64,000 nucleotides of DNA, taken from Paraclostridium tenue. GTDB taxonomy: Bacteria; Bacillota; Clostridia; Peptostreptococcales; Peptostreptococcaceae. Where the stretch lies: contig NZ_JADPFO010000005.1 of NCBI RefSeq assembly GCF_015668515.1, positions 1-64,000 of the forward strand, in the 5' to 3' direction. Position 1 is the stretch's first letter. The number at the start of each line of letters is the position of its first letter. The position numbers were made by a program, and so were the translations under genes. Below the pieces are notes generated by a model. It was not told the DNA's origin and did not search any database. It saw nothing but the letters and a program-made list of their open reading frames with translations. This document shows, in pieces, positions 1-8,440 of this stretch.

Positions 1-141
1 ATCTGGCTTGGTTTTTTGTTGTTTAATTCTTTAAAAAGAATTTTTATAATTAACCTACTGTTTAATTTTCAAAGTTCATTTTGTCTTTGCCCTTTTCTTA
101 AGGACAAGTAATACTTTATCATCTTAAATCGATATCGTCAA
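1..141 (-). promoter_or_regulatory. Probable promoter and leader of a minus-strand rRNA operon (16S just outside the window)
   Basis: Read on the minus strand, this stretch has a -35-like TTGACG (136-141), a -10-like TAAAGT (113-118, 17-nt spacer) and then CTTTGAAAATTAAACAG (about 58-74). That sequence resembles the TTTGAAAA(C/T)TAAACA block that precedes 16S and 23S rRNA genes in Firmicutes. No 16S sequence is inside the window, so the assignment is inference. A different stable-RNA leader is possible. Confidence 0.4.
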
Positions 142-279
142 TACCTTTTTAAAAGTTTTTTTATTTTTTATTTTTAAAGTTATAAATTAAGTAATATTTA
201 AAGCTGTATACTTGTTTATATATCTACATTATAGCTCACTTAAAAAAAATTTTAAATAATATTATTTTTTAATAAATAA

Positions 280-309
280 TTTACACATTTAACATAAATT
301 CACTATAAA
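280..309 (+). promoter_or_regulatory. Candidate promoter of trhA
   Basis: TTTACA (280-285) and TATAAA (304-309) are separated by 18 nt, about 85 nt upstream of the trhA start. This fits a housekeeping sigma-A promoter. The rest of 142-393 is AT-rich with no gene that I can see. Confidence 0.4.
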
Positions 310-393
310 TATGATAAAATATTTTAGACACATATATATCGGACATAATTTCAAATAGAAAAATTTATGATGTGAATAAAAGGAGGAATTAAA

Positions 394-1041
394 TTGGGTG
401 CTTACCTTAGAGAGCCTGTAAGTGGATTTACTCATTTAGCAGGAGCTATACTTTCCTTTGTTGGTTTATTAGCTTTAGTTATAAAAACAACAATGAATGA
501 CCCTACTATTATGAGTTTAACCGCAGTTATAATTTTTGGGATAAGTATGATTCTCTTATACTCAGCTTCTGCTACCTATCATTTAGTAGTATCATCTGAT
601 AAAGTAATTAAATTTTTAAGAAAACTTGATCATTCAATGATTTTTATTTTAATTGCAGGATCATATACGCCATTTTGCTTAATAGCATTAGAAGAAACTA
701 GTGGCATTGCACTTTTTTGTGTAGTATCAGGAATAGCTATTGCTGGGGTATTATTTAAAATGCTTTGGTTTAATTGTCCTAGATGGCTTTCAACTTCTAT
801 ATATATAGGAATGGGATGGATATCTATTTTTATAATAGGACCTTTATCTAAGGCTATATCTCCTCAAGGTGTTTTCTATTTAGCATTAGGTGGTATATTT
901 TACACAATAGGCGGGATAATTTATGGACTTAAACCAAAATTTTTAAATTTTAAATATTTAGGATTTCATGATATATTCCATATATTTGTTATGTTAGGAA
1001 GCCTAACACATTTTTACTGTGTTTTTAAATACGTAATATAA
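394..1041 (+). CDS. trhA: Hemolysin III / PAQR family membrane protein (TrhA)
   Basis: A 215-residue seven-helix membrane protein of the PAQR/hemolysin III family. The family signatures are visible: SATYH near residue 55-60, LDHSMIFILIAGSYTPF around 78-95, and a C-terminal HDIFHIF with two histidines that with the first His form the family's metal site. Bacterial members were named for haemolysis on heterologous expression, but work in Bacillus and E. coli links TrhA to membrane fatty-acid homeostasis, so toxin activity should not be assumed. Translation starts at TTG behind AGGAGG (381-386). Single gene, convergent with the metal ATPase and separated from it by a hairpin. Confidence 0.9.
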   Translation: MGAYLREPVSGFTHLAGAILSFVGLLALVIKTTMNDPTIMSLTAVIIFGISMILLYSASATYHLVVSSDKVIKFLRKLDHSMIFILIAGSYTPFCLIALEETSGIALFCVVSGIAIAGVLFKMLWFNCPRWLSTSIYIGMGWISIFIIGPLSKAISPQGVFYLALGGIFYTIGGIIYGLKPKFLNFKYLGFHDIFHIFVMLGSLTHFYCVFKYVI

Positions 1042-1044
1042 AAC

Positions 1045-1074
1045 AAGGACTGATTCATTCTAGAATCAGTCCTT
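1045..1074. terminator. Shared hairpin terminator between trhA and the P-type ATPase
   Basis: Two 12-nt arms (1045-1056 and 1063-1074, AAGGACTGATTC and its complement) with a 6-nt loop, directly after the trhA stop and downstream of the convergent ATPase gene. The T-tract is weak on both sides. Confidence 0.7.
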
Positions 1075-1130
1075 AAATTTATCTCTTAACTTCCAAACTT
1101 ATTTGCATCTAACAATATTAAGTTATATTA

Positions 1131-3497
1131 CTATTTCATAACTCTCATTGCATTTAATACTGCAATTAATGCAACTCCTACATCTGCAAATATTGCTTCC
1201 CACATATTAGCAATACCCCCAGCTCCTAACACTAGAACTATTACTTTAATACCTAATGCAAAAACAATATTTTGCCATACAATTTTATTAGTCTTTTTAG
1301 CTATTTCTATAGCTTTAACAATGTTGCTTGGTTCATCTGTCATAAGTACAACATCCGCAGCTTCAATAGCAGCATCTGAACCTAATCCTCCCATAGCAAT
1401 CCCTACATCTGCTCTTGCAAGAACTGGAGCATCATTTATACCATCTCCAACAAAAGCGATTTTCTCTTTATCACTTTTACCCTCATATAATTGTTCTAAT
1501 TTATTTACCTTATCAGTAGGAAGTAAATTAGCATAAACTTTATCTAAATTTAATTTTCCTGCTATATCATTAGCTACTGCTTGGTTATCTCCAGTTAACA
1601 TAACTGTTTGCTTTATACCTATATTTTTAAGTCCTTCTATACAAGCCTTAGAATCTTCTTTTATTTTATCAGATATTACTATATACCCTCTATATTTCTT
1701 ATTAACAGCTATATATACCACTGTTCCAACTTCATTAGCCTTAGAGAAGAATATATTTTGAGTCATCATTAGTTTTTCATTTCCAGCTAATATATGTTCT
1801 CCCTCATAATCTACTCTTATTCCATGAGCTGCTATTTCTTCATAATTTTTTATCTTATCTAAATCAACATTACCTTTATAATGTTTTACAATAGATTTAG
1901 CTATAGGGTGATTTGAGTTTATTTCTGCAATTGATGCATATCTTAATAATTCATCCTCACTTATACCTACAGGTTTTACACAAGTTACGTCAAACACACC
2001 TTTTGTAAGAGTTCCAGTTTTATCAAATACTACTGTGTCAACACTTCTTAAAGCTTCTAAGTAGCTACTTCCTTTTATAAGTATACCTTGTCTTGATGCA
2101 TGACCTATTCCACTAAAGAAACTTAATGGAATAGATAAAACTAATGCGCAAGGACAAGAAACTACTAAGAATACTAATCCTCTATAAAACCAATTACTGA
2201 AATTTTCGCCTGGTATAAAAATAGGCGGAACTAACGCTATTAATAATGCTGCCACTACAACTATTGGAGTATAGTATTTTGAGAATCTAGTTATAAAATT
2301 CTCAGTTTTGGATTTTTTGCTACTTGCATTTTCAACTAAATCAAGTATCTTAGATGCTGTAGATTCTTCAAATTCTTTTTGTACTTTTATAGTTAAAACT
2401 GCATTTTTATTTATAAATCCAGATAAAACGTCTTCTCCTGCTACCACTTCTCTAAGTAGTGATTCTCCTGTTAATGCAGATGTATCTACCATGCTAGATC
2501 CATCTATTACAGTACCATCTAAAGGTACTTTTTCTCCTGGCTTTACAATTATTATATCTCCAACTTCCACATCATATGGTGAAACTTCTTTGATTTCAGA
2601 TCCTAACTTTAAATTAGCATAATCAGGTCTTATCTCCATAAGTTCAGATATAGACTGTCTAGATTTACCTACTGCTTTACCTTGTAAGAACTCACCTATT
2701 TTGTAAAATAGCATAACCCCTACAGCTTCTGCAGATTCTCCTATTGATAATGCTCCTATTGTAGCAATAGACATTAAGAAGTTTTCATCAAAAATTTGAC
2801 CTTTACCTATATTTTTAATCGCCTTTAATAGTACATCCCCACCTACCACTATATACGCAACTATAAATACAATTGTATTCATACTTGACTTAATACCAGT
2901 AAATGTTTCATATATTCCAAATAGATAAACTAGAGTTCCTATTATAAGTTTAATTAACTCTTTTTTATCATTATCCTCAGTCTTGATTTCTTTTTTATCA
3001 TTAGAAGATTTATTTTCTCTAAATTCAATATCAAGTCCTGGTTCTGTATCATCTATTATTTTTATTACTTTATCTATTGTATCTTTAGAGTTTGCTCCAG
3101 AAACTAAATTAACTGTTAACACCTTGTTGATAAAGTTTAAGTTAGCATTTTCAATTTCACTTAACTTATTCACTTTTTCACAGATAACCTCTGCACAATG
3201 TGCACAATTTAATCCATTTAATACTAATTCTTTCTTTTTAGACTTCATTTTAGGCTCTTTTACTTTTATATTTAACCCTGGTTCTGTATCATCTATTATT
3301 TTTATTACTTTATTTATAACTTCGTCTTGATTAAAACTTGATATTATATTTAAAGTCAATACCTTGTTTATAAAGTTCAGATTAGCACTTTCTATTTCTT
3401 CTAACTTGTTTACTTTTTCATTTATAACTTCTGCACAATGTGCACAATTTAACCCTTCTAATGTTATCTCTCTTTTAATGAGAACATCTGTACTCAT
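1131..3497 (-). CDS. cadA: Zn/Cd/Pb-translocating P1B-type ATPase with two tandem HMA domains
   Basis: Exports soft divalent metals at the cell membrane using ATP. Residues 10-80 and 90-160 are two heavy-metal-associated domains with metal cysteines C18/C21 and C98/C101 (GLNCAHC), exactly 80 residues apart. The core has TGES (about 343), the CPC transmembrane metal motif (448-450), DKTGT phosphorylation site (about 492) and the hinge GDGINDAP. A lysine in the penultimate helix (GIKVIVLVLG) and an aspartate in the last (FADVGVALIAV) are the signature of the Zn/Cd/Pb subtype. I set the start at 3497, because GGGAGG lies at about 3504-3510. The longer in-frame ATG at 3512 would place that site inside the gene. 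It follows its repressor gene by 25 nt, so the two are one operon. Confidence 0.93.
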   Translation of the reverse strand: MSTDVLIKREITLEGLNCAHCAEVINEKVNKLEEIESANLNFINKVLTLNIISSFNQDEVINKVIKIIDDTEPGLNIKVKEPKMKSKKKELVLNGLNCAHCAEVICEKVNKLSEIENANLNFINKVLTVNLVSGANSKDTIDKVIKIIDDTEPGLDIEFRENKSSNDKKEIKTEDNDKKELIKLIIGTLVYLFGIYETFTGIKSSMNTIVFIVAYIVVGGDVLLKAIKNIGKGQIFDENFLMSIATIGALSIGESAEAVGVMLFYKIGEFLQGKAVGKSRQSISELMEIRPDYANLKLGSEIKEVSPYDVEVGDIIIVKPGEKVPLDGTVIDGSSMVDTSALTGESLLREVVAGEDVLSGFINKNAVLTIKVQKEFEESTASKILDLVENASSKKSKTENFITRFSKYYTPIVVVAALLIALVPPIFIPGENFSNWFYRGLVFLVVSCPCALVLSIPLSFFSGIGHASRQGILIKGSSYLEALRSVDTVVFDKTGTLTKGVFDVTCVKPVGISEDELLRYASIAEINSNHPIAKSIVKHYKGNVDLDKIKNYEEIAAHGIRVDYEGEHILAGNEKLMMTQNIFFSKANEVGTVVYIAVNKKYRGYIVISDKIKEDSKACIEGLKNIGIKQTVMLTGDNQAVANDIAGKLNLDKVYANLLPTDKVNKLEQLYEGKSDKEKIAFVGDGINDAPVLARADVGIAMGGLGSDAAIEAADVVLMTDEPSNIVKAIEIAKKTNKIVWQNIVFALGIKVIVLVLGAGGIANMWEAIFADVGVALIAVLNAMRVMK

Positions 3498-3522
3498 AAT
3501 ATATCCTCCCATCTATGTCAAT

Positions 3523-3897
3523 TTATTTATTATAAATTTCCTGTATATGAGATAATCCACAATTAAAGATTTGACTTATATGATTATCATCTAATGAATA
3601 ATATACAGTTTTTCCTTCTCTTCTAAATTTAACTAACCTTGCTTGCTTTAAAACTCTTAATTGATGTGATATAGCAGAGTGGGTCATTCCTAATAAATCA
3701 GCTATATCGCATACACACATCTCACTCGAGAACAATGCATATAAAATTTTTATCCTCGTTGTATCTCCAAACACCTTAAATAGTTCAGCTAAATCGTATA
3801 AAGTTTCATCTTCTGGCATCTTTTCTTTAGCTTTACATACAAGTTCTTCATGAACTTCTTCACATATACAATCTCTTATCTCACCCATATCACACAT
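3523..3897 (-). CDS. cadC: ArsR/SmtB family metal-responsive repressor (CadC/CzrA type)
   Basis: A 124-residue winged-helix repressor that releases DNA on binding metal. Core: ELFKVFGDTTRIKIL, then CVCDIADLLG, then the recognition helix SAISHQLRVL. Both metal sites known in the family look present. The alpha3N site has N-terminal cysteines (C2, C10, C12, C21) plus C61xC63. The alpha5 site has D104/H106 with H117/E120. This dual-site pattern is that of Staphylococcus CadC. Start chosen at 3897, with AAGGAGGAG at 3907-3915; the upstream ATG at 3945 has no such site. It lies directly upstream of the ATPase and behind a perfect operator palindrome, so autoregulation by Cd, Zn or Pb is the likely control. 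Confidence 0.9.
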   Translation of the reverse strand: MCDMGEIRDCICEEVHEELVCKAKEKMPEDETLYDLAELFKVFGDTTRIKILYALFSSEMCVCDIADLLGMTHSAISHQLRVLKQARLVKFRREGKTVYYSLDDNHISQIFNCGLSHIQEIYNK

Positions 3898-3930
3898 ATC
3901 AATTAACTCCTCCTTGGGTTTATGTAAATC

Positions 3931-3960
3931 ATTATATATGAACAATTGTTCATATATAAT
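3931..3960. promoter_or_regulatory. CadC/SmtB operator: perfect 30-bp palindrome
   Basis: Every base of this 30-bp block is symmetric. The core ATATGAACAATTGTTCATAT matches the 12-2-12 ArsR/SmtB operator, whose half-site is ATATGAACA. It lies just downstream of the -10 of the repressor-ATPase operon, where bound repressor would cover the start of transcription. Confidence 0.85.
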
Positions 3961-3962
3961 AT

Positions 3963-3991
3963 ATTATATGTATATGTCCATAATTTTGCAA
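3963..3991 (-). promoter_or_regulatory. Sigma-A promoter of the cadC-cadA operon
   Basis: On the minus strand TTGCAA (3986-3991) and TATAAT (3963-3968) are separated by exactly 17 nt, and the predicted start falls in the palindromic operator at 3931-3960. Confidence 0.75.
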
Positions 3992-4107
3992 CTAATTATA
4001 TAAATTTAATTTTAAATGCACATAATACAGCCTTCTTTCTTATATATATATAATAAAGTGTTTTTGAAATAAGATTCGAAAAGTTTTTAATCCAGGAGGT
4101 CAAGTTT

Positions 4108-4632
4108 ATGAGTTTTGATAATTACATGAACCCTATGTTTTCTGACATGGATAATAAGTATATATATCCTATGCCTTATGTTAATCCTATGATATATATG
4201 AACCCTTATATGATGAATTCCATGCCTTATCAGAATAATAAAAATCAAAATAACAATGAAAGTCAAACTGAGCAGTATACAAATACTTCTCAATACAATC
4301 CTATGATGTATATGAACCCTTATATGATGAATCCTATGATGGGTGGTATAGACCCTAGTATGTTAATGCAAATGTATATGCAAATGGTTCAGATAATGCA
4401 AATGATGGGTTGTGTACCTAATATGAACCCTATGAATAACATAAATCCTATGAACAATATGGGAATAGACCCTACAATGATGCAAGATTCTATGAATAAT
4501 GGTTATCCAGATCCTATGAAACAAATGCCTGGTATGCCTATGATGGGCGGCATGCCTGGTATGCCTATGATGGGTGGTATGCCTGGTATGCCCAATATAA
4601 ATATAGAAGAATTTGATGAAGAAGAAATGTAA
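4108..4632 (+). CDS. Methionine-rich low-complexity protein
   Basis: I do not recognise the family. The 174-residue product is about one quarter methionine (44 residues), with recurring NPM, YMNPYMMN and MPGMPMMGG units and asparagine-rich linkers. It ends in an acidic tail (EEFDEEEM). There is no signal peptide and no long hydrophobic helix; one cysteine (MMGCVPN). Start is ATG 4108 behind AGGAGGTC (4094-4101). It is divergent from the cadC-cadA operon and shares its upstream region, so a soft-metal-binding or metal-induced role can be proposed, but only from composition and neighbourhood. A spore-coat or other structural role is an alternative. Translated on both strands the gene stays open because of its repetitive composition; only the plus frame has a ribosome site. 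Confidence 0.7.
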   Translation: MSFDNYMNPMFSDMDNKYIYPMPYVNPMIYMNPYMMNSMPYQNNKNQNNNESQTEQYTNTSQYNPMMYMNPYMMNPMMGGIDPSMLMQMYMQMVQIMQMMGCVPNMNPMNNINPMNNMGIDPTMMQDSMNNGYPDPMKQMPGMPMMGGMPGMPMMGGMPGMPNINIEEFDEEEM

Positions 4633-4694
4633 TTAATTTTTAAAATTATTTTTTATTTAATGTATAAAGTATTTAATTTGGGGTCATAATATAA

Positions 4695-4734
4695 ATGTAT
4701 TCCTCATAATATTCCCCCAATATTATAAATACAT
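4695..4734 (+). other. Imperfect hairpin with C5 loop downstream of the Met-rich gene
   Basis: ATGTATT and ATAATATT (interrupted by CCTC) pair with AATATTAT and AATACAT around a CCCCC loop. It may be part of the 3' end of the Met-rich transcript. The five-C loop stands out in this AT-rich DNA. Confidence 0.4.
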
Positions 4735-4740
4735 GGAAAA

Positions 4741-4768
4741 AGCCCTAGCATATTGCTAAGGGCTTTTT
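4741..4768. terminator. Bidirectional terminator
   Basis: AGCCCT-AGCA and TGCT-AGGGCT arms are followed by a run of T. It can serve both the Met-rich gene (plus) and the DUF948-like gene (minus). Confidence 0.8.
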
Positions 4769-5104
4769 TTACTTATTTGTAATAACACTTTTTATAATAC
4801 TTACTATATCTGCTGCTATTTCCACATTAGATTTAACACGTTCTTTTGCTACGATAAAATCAGCAGTTGTATCCGTAATAACTCCTGTTACATCTTTTAA
4901 ATTATCACTTATTTCACTAAAATTTTCTGCTACTTCTGGTAATTTGGTTATAGTAGTTGATACATTTTCAGAATTAGAAGATACCAAGTCTTTTAGATTT
5001 TTTATAAAATCATTTAAATTTTTCAAAGTAAATATTAGGTATATTAATGCTATACATCCTAATAAAGCAGCTATACAATATAATACATTTATATCTATAT
5101 ACAT
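4769..5104 (-). CDS. Small membrane-anchored coiled-coil protein, DUF948-like
   Basis: 111 residues: one N-terminal transmembrane helix (about residues 8-28) followed by a long helical region with spaced hydrophobics (SENVSTTITKLPEVAENFSEISDNL) that looks like a coiled coil. This is the layout of DUF948 proteins, which in Firmicutes often sit beside YtxH-domain genes, as here. It starts one base after the YtxH stop, so the two are translationally coupled. Function unknown; cell-envelope or general-stress association is inferred only from family context. Confidence 0.65.
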   Translation of the reverse strand: MYIDINVLYCIAALLGCIALIYLIFTLKNLNDFIKNLKDLVSSNSENVSTTITKLPEVAENFSEISDNLKDVTGVITDTTADFIVAKERVKSNVEIAADIVSIIKSVITNK

Positions 5105-5105
5105 A

Positions 5106-5471
5106 TTACGCCTCTACTGCTTCGCTTGTTTCTAACTTATCTATTTCTTCTTCAGTATTTTCTAAATTTAAATCTTTATTTTTCTTATTTTGTAAATACT
5201 CTTTTATTCTTCTCTTTGATTCATTTACATTTTCATTAACTCTGACTTTAGCTAATTGTGATTTTTCACTAACTGTATTTGCCACTTGTTGTGATTTATC
5301 TTTTATATCTGCTATTGTTTCTTTTCCTGCTTTAGGCGCTAATAGTATTCCTCCTAAAGCTCCTGCTGTTACTCCTGCAACCATTCCAACAGTAGCTATT
5401 TTCATTTTTTTATTTCTTTCAGCCACTCTTTTAGCTTTTTTTCTTTGTTCTATTTTTTTTGTTAAGTTCAT
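5106..5471 (-). CDS. YtxH domain-containing protein
   Basis: 121 residues. A lysine/arginine-rich start (KKIEQRKKAKR) precedes a Gly/Ala-rich hydrophobic segment ending in the YtxH hallmark GILLAPKAGKET (about residues 40-51), then a charged helical tail. YtxH proteins of Bacillus belong to the general stress response, and the domain was once labelled gas-vesicle-like; no gas vesicle genes are here. Start ATG 5471 behind GGAGGGGAT. First gene of a two-gene operon with the DUF948-like protein. Confidence 0.8.
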   Translation of the reverse strand: MNLTKKIEQRKKAKRVAERNKKMKIATVGMVAGVTAGALGGILLAPKAGKETIADIKDKSQQVANTVSEKSQLAKVRVNENVNESKRRIKEYLQNKKNKDLNLENTEEEIDKLETSEAVEA

Positions 5472-5551
5472 AATATCCCCTCCAAAGTTCTTATATTTAC
5501 TTTATACCCAAACTGTAATATTTCTAACTATTTTTGTAAAATATTGTTAGT

Positions 5552-6634
5552 TTAATCTAAAAAGTCATAAAAATCTTCAGATTCAGATTCTACAAACTCA
5601 TATAATACATTTTGTTCGAAGAATAATTCTTCATTTAATGTTACATAATTCTTAAAGTTACATTGAAGTAGCTTATTTATATATAACCTATCTTTTTCGT
5701 TATATGTAGCTACAAAAAACTTATCATTCATCTGATAGTATAATGCACTTAAATCATTATTAATTACGTAAGTTTCTTCTTTTACATGATTATTATCAAA
5801 GTTGAATCTAGTAAATAAAACTCCTAAATCCAAATCACTTCTAAGCACAAATGGATTCAGTTTATAAAACTTATCTACAAATTCATCTCTATTATTTAAA
5901 TCATAAATTGCTATATATTCAGGTTTTGATATTTCATCAAATACTTCAAAATCAAAAATACCTTCTTTATCAGTAAACATTAATGAATTTATTTTGTATT
6001 CATCATTTTCATAAGTTATATGAAATGCTAATTTACATGTATAGTATCCATCGTTATCTTCATATAAAACATCGCATATATACATATCATCATCTTTTCT
6101 AGTAACTTTATTTTTAAGTAAAGCTCCATTTATATTAGTTATGTGCATATTAGCTATGTCTTCATTATTAGAAAAATATTTTAAACTATCTTTATCCCAT
6201 GCTATAAATCTCATAGTCATGTAGTTTATAAATTCTATATCTGTATCTATTTTTTTGCATAATTTAGGATATAAATCAAATATATCTACTTCAGCTTTAT
6301 AATTATCTATAAAATCAATGTATTCATCAACATCTCCTGGTAATTCTTTTTCCCAGTAATAGTTCTTTTTACCATAATAATTAACTAAACTTAAAGCCTC
6401 TTTTTTTGTAAGTTGTATTCTATCTGCGCCTAATCCACCCATTAACCTTTCTTGTTCTCTATTTAACTCTTCATATGAAGCATTTCTTAAACTTACATAA
6501 TCAGCTATCCCTAGTCCTTCTGCATCTATCAAATAATATTGATATAGTATATCTTTGTTATCTTCCCAGCCTATTATAAGACCCATACTACCCATTAATC
6601 TCGAATTGGTTACTTTAGCAAAAATGAAATCCAT
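5552..6634 (-). CDS. Conserved hypothetical protein, soluble, about 360 residues
   Basis: I do not recognise this family. The product is acidic and soluble with many aromatic residues, no signal peptide and no transmembrane helix. It has a well-ordered N-terminal section (VTNSRLMGSMGLIIGWED) and a long region rich in Asp/Tyr that suggests an all-beta or mixed fold. Start set at ATG 6634 with AAGGGTG (about 6643-6649) at good spacing; a GTG at 6646 is the longer alternative but has no room for a ribosome site. Single gene, divergent from the HAD phosphatase. Confidence 0.6.
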   Translation of the reverse strand: MDFIFAKVTNSRLMGSMGLIIGWEDNKDILYQYYLIDAEGLGIADYVSLRNASYEELNREQERLMGGLGADRIQLTKKEALSLVNYYGKKNYYWEKELPGDVDEYIDFIDNYKAEVDIFDLYPKLCKKIDTDIEFINYMTMRFIAWDKDSLKYFSNNEDIANMHITNINGALLKNKVTRKDDDMYICDVLYEDNDGYYTCKLAFHITYENDEYKINSLMFTDKEGIFDFEVFDEISKPEYIAIYDLNNRDEFVDKFYKLNPFVLRSDLDLGVLFTRFNFDNNHVKEETYVINNDLSALYYQMNDKFFVATYNEKDRLYINKLLQCNFKNYVTLNEELFFEQNVLYEFVESESEDFYDFLD

Positions 6635-6835
6635 TTTATTAAACACCCTTCCTTAAAATATGTACTATTTAGATATAAATCTATTATCAACTATATTTAC
6701 TAAGTTTAATTAGCATATTTTAGAATATACCCATTTAAAAATTAATTTTAAATTATTTCTTATATTTTTACAACTACATGCAAATTTTATAATATAATAG
6801 ATAAAAGAAAAAACGTATTAATTGAGGTGATATAT

Positions 6836-7564
6836 ATGAAAAAAATTGCAGCATTCTTTGATATAGATGGTACTCTATATAGAGATTCATTAATGGTTGA
6901 ACACTTCAAGAAACTTATAAAATATGAAATAATAGACGAGAAAGTATGGTTAGTTAATGCTAGAGATACTTTTGTAAACTGGGATAAAAGACAAGGTAAT
7001 TATGATGATTATTTATTTGAAGTATGCGATATATACGTAGAATCTTTAAAAGGTTTAGATTTATGTTCTATTCATTTTACTAGCGATCAAGTTATAAAAT
7101 TAAAGTCAGATAGAGTTTATAAATATACCCGTTCTCAAATAAAATGGCACTTAGACCAAGGTCATGTTGTAATATTTATATCTGGAAGCCCTGATTTTCT
7201 AGTTTCAAAAATGGCAAGTAAATATAAAGCTACTGACTTTATTGGAAGTAATTATGTATTTGAAGATGGAAAATTTAATGGAGAAGTTATTCCTATGTGG
7301 GATTCAGCTAGTAAAAATATAGCTATTGATAATTTTGTAGATAAATATAATATTGACTTATCTAAATCATATGCCTACGGAGATACAAATGGAGATATAA
7401 ATATGCTTAGAAGGGTTGGAAATCCTGTAGCTATAAATCCGACTAAAGAGTTACTTCATCAAATAAGATCTGATGAATCTATAAATAATATCTCTAAAAT
7501 AATAGTGGAAAGAAAAGATTTAATTTATCAATTGCCTTCTTCTATAGAAATTTTAGACATATAA
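6836..7564 (+). CDS. HAD-IB family phosphatase (SerB-like)
   Basis: 242 residues with all HAD motifs: DIDGTLY (motif I, nucleophile Asp near residue 9), FISGSPDFL (motif II Ser), and YGDTNGDINML (motif III acidic pair). The arrangement is that of HAD subfamily IB hydrolases related to phosphoserine phosphatase. Substrate cannot be read from sequence. Start is ATG 6836 behind GAGGTG (6824-6829), not the GTG that overlaps that site at 6827. The next gene begins 22 nt downstream, so the two are likely cotranscribed. Confidence 0.88.
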   Translation: MKKIAAFFDIDGTLYRDSLMVEHFKKLIKYEIIDEKVWLVNARDTFVNWDKRQGNYDDYLFEVCDIYVESLKGLDLCSIHFTSDQVIKLKSDRVYKYTRSQIKWHLDQGHVVIFISGSPDFLVSKMASKYKATDFIGSNYVFEDGKFNGEVIPMWDSASKNIAIDNFVDKYNIDLSKSYAYGDTNGDINMLRRVGNPVAINPTKELLHQIRSDESINNISKIIVERKDLIYQLPSSIEILDI

Positions 7565-7586
7565 ATATTTTAATTTGGAGGTTTTA

Positions 7587-8372
7587 ATGGATTTAATTAA
7601 AGACAATGAATTTATGAAAAAACTAGATGCTGATATAGAATCACTAAGTAGAACTTTATACTTAGATAATCCTGATTTATGGCTAGATTTTTTAGAAAAA
7701 TCTTCTGATAAAAATTTTGATGAAATGTCACTATACTTTGCAGCTAAATATAATTTTATATCTATAATAAAATATGCTGTAGAAGTAAATAAATTTGACT
7801 TAGATTCCACTTCTAAAAACAAGGCTTTTTCTTCTGTAAAAAAACATCTAATAGATGTTGCTCATTCAGAAAAAGCTTCTGACATTTTATCTTACTTAAC
7901 TGGTGAAGAATATACAGAAGAGGTAGAGAAATCTAATAAAAAAATAAATTTAGTTGATGCTAATAAATATAAATCTGTTACTAACTATTCTGGGGCTTCT
8001 TATAATTGTCCTCATTGTAACTTAAATGTATTTGAATTTGGATATAAAGTATTAATATCTTCAACTTGCTCTTATTCTCCTAGTGATAGAAAAATAGTTA
8101 GATCTAATCCAATGGAACTAGATACTATTATTTGTGCTAGTTGCAATAAGGAAATAGAAGATGTTACTCCTAAAAAATTAGAGGATATACTAAATATAGA
8201 AAATTGTGTAAATTGTGGATCACACATACCTACATCAGGAGTTTTAAAAGAGGTTTCTGTAAGTTTTAATAAAGATAATGGTAAGTTTGAAGATGGAGGT
8301 TCTACATATTGTTGCAAACCTTGTAGAAAATCACTAGAAAAACCTCAACTAGAATATTTTAATTTAATATAA
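7587..8372 (+). CDS. Uncharacterised protein with C-terminal zinc-ribbon cysteines
   Basis: 261 residues, family not recognised. The N-terminal half (1-125) looks helical, with a segment DEMSLYFAAKYNFISIIKYA that could be an ankyrin-like or other helical repeat. The C-terminal half holds four CxxC pairs: CPHC, CASC, CVNC and CKPC. These are spaced like two zinc ribbons or one interleaved zinc-binding module. ATG 7587 follows GGAGG (7577-7581). It follows the HAD phosphatase gene and ends before a strong terminator. Confidence 0.7.
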   Translation: MDLIKDNEFMKKLDADIESLSRTLYLDNPDLWLDFLEKSSDKNFDEMSLYFAAKYNFISIIKYAVEVNKFDLDSTSKNKAFSSVKKHLIDVAHSEKASDILSYLTGEEYTEEVEKSNKKINLVDANKYKSVTNYSGASYNCPHCNLNVFEFGYKVLISSTCSYSPSDRKIVRSNPMELDTIICASCNKEIEDVTPKKLEDILNIENCVNCGSHIPTSGVLKEVSVSFNKDNGKFEDGGSTYCCKPCRKSLEKPQLEYFNLI

Positions 8373-8400
8373 TTTGTAATTTCCCCGGAAATTATATATA

Positions 8401-8439
8401 AAAAACCACTCTTTTTATCGAAATTAAAGAGTGGTTTTT
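8401..8439. terminator. Strong bidirectional terminator
   Basis: 14-nt perfect arms AAAAACCACTCTTT (8401-8414) and its complement (8426-8439) with an 11-nt loop, between the convergent zinc-ribbon gene and the membrane protein gene. Confidence 0.88.
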
Positions 8440-8440
8440 A

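Noticed and set aside
394-1041. Haemolysin/virulence factor
   Set aside because: The family name hemolysin III is historical; PAQR-type TrhA proteins are linked to membrane homeostasis.
4087-4293. 68-residue minus-strand ORF opposite the Met-rich gene
   Set aside because: It is an antisense frame kept open by the repetitive codons of the Met-rich gene and has no ribosome binding site.
5106-5471. Gas vesicle protein
   Set aside because: YtxH domains were historically labelled gas-vesicle-like, but no gvp genes are present and the domain is a stress-associated membrane module.
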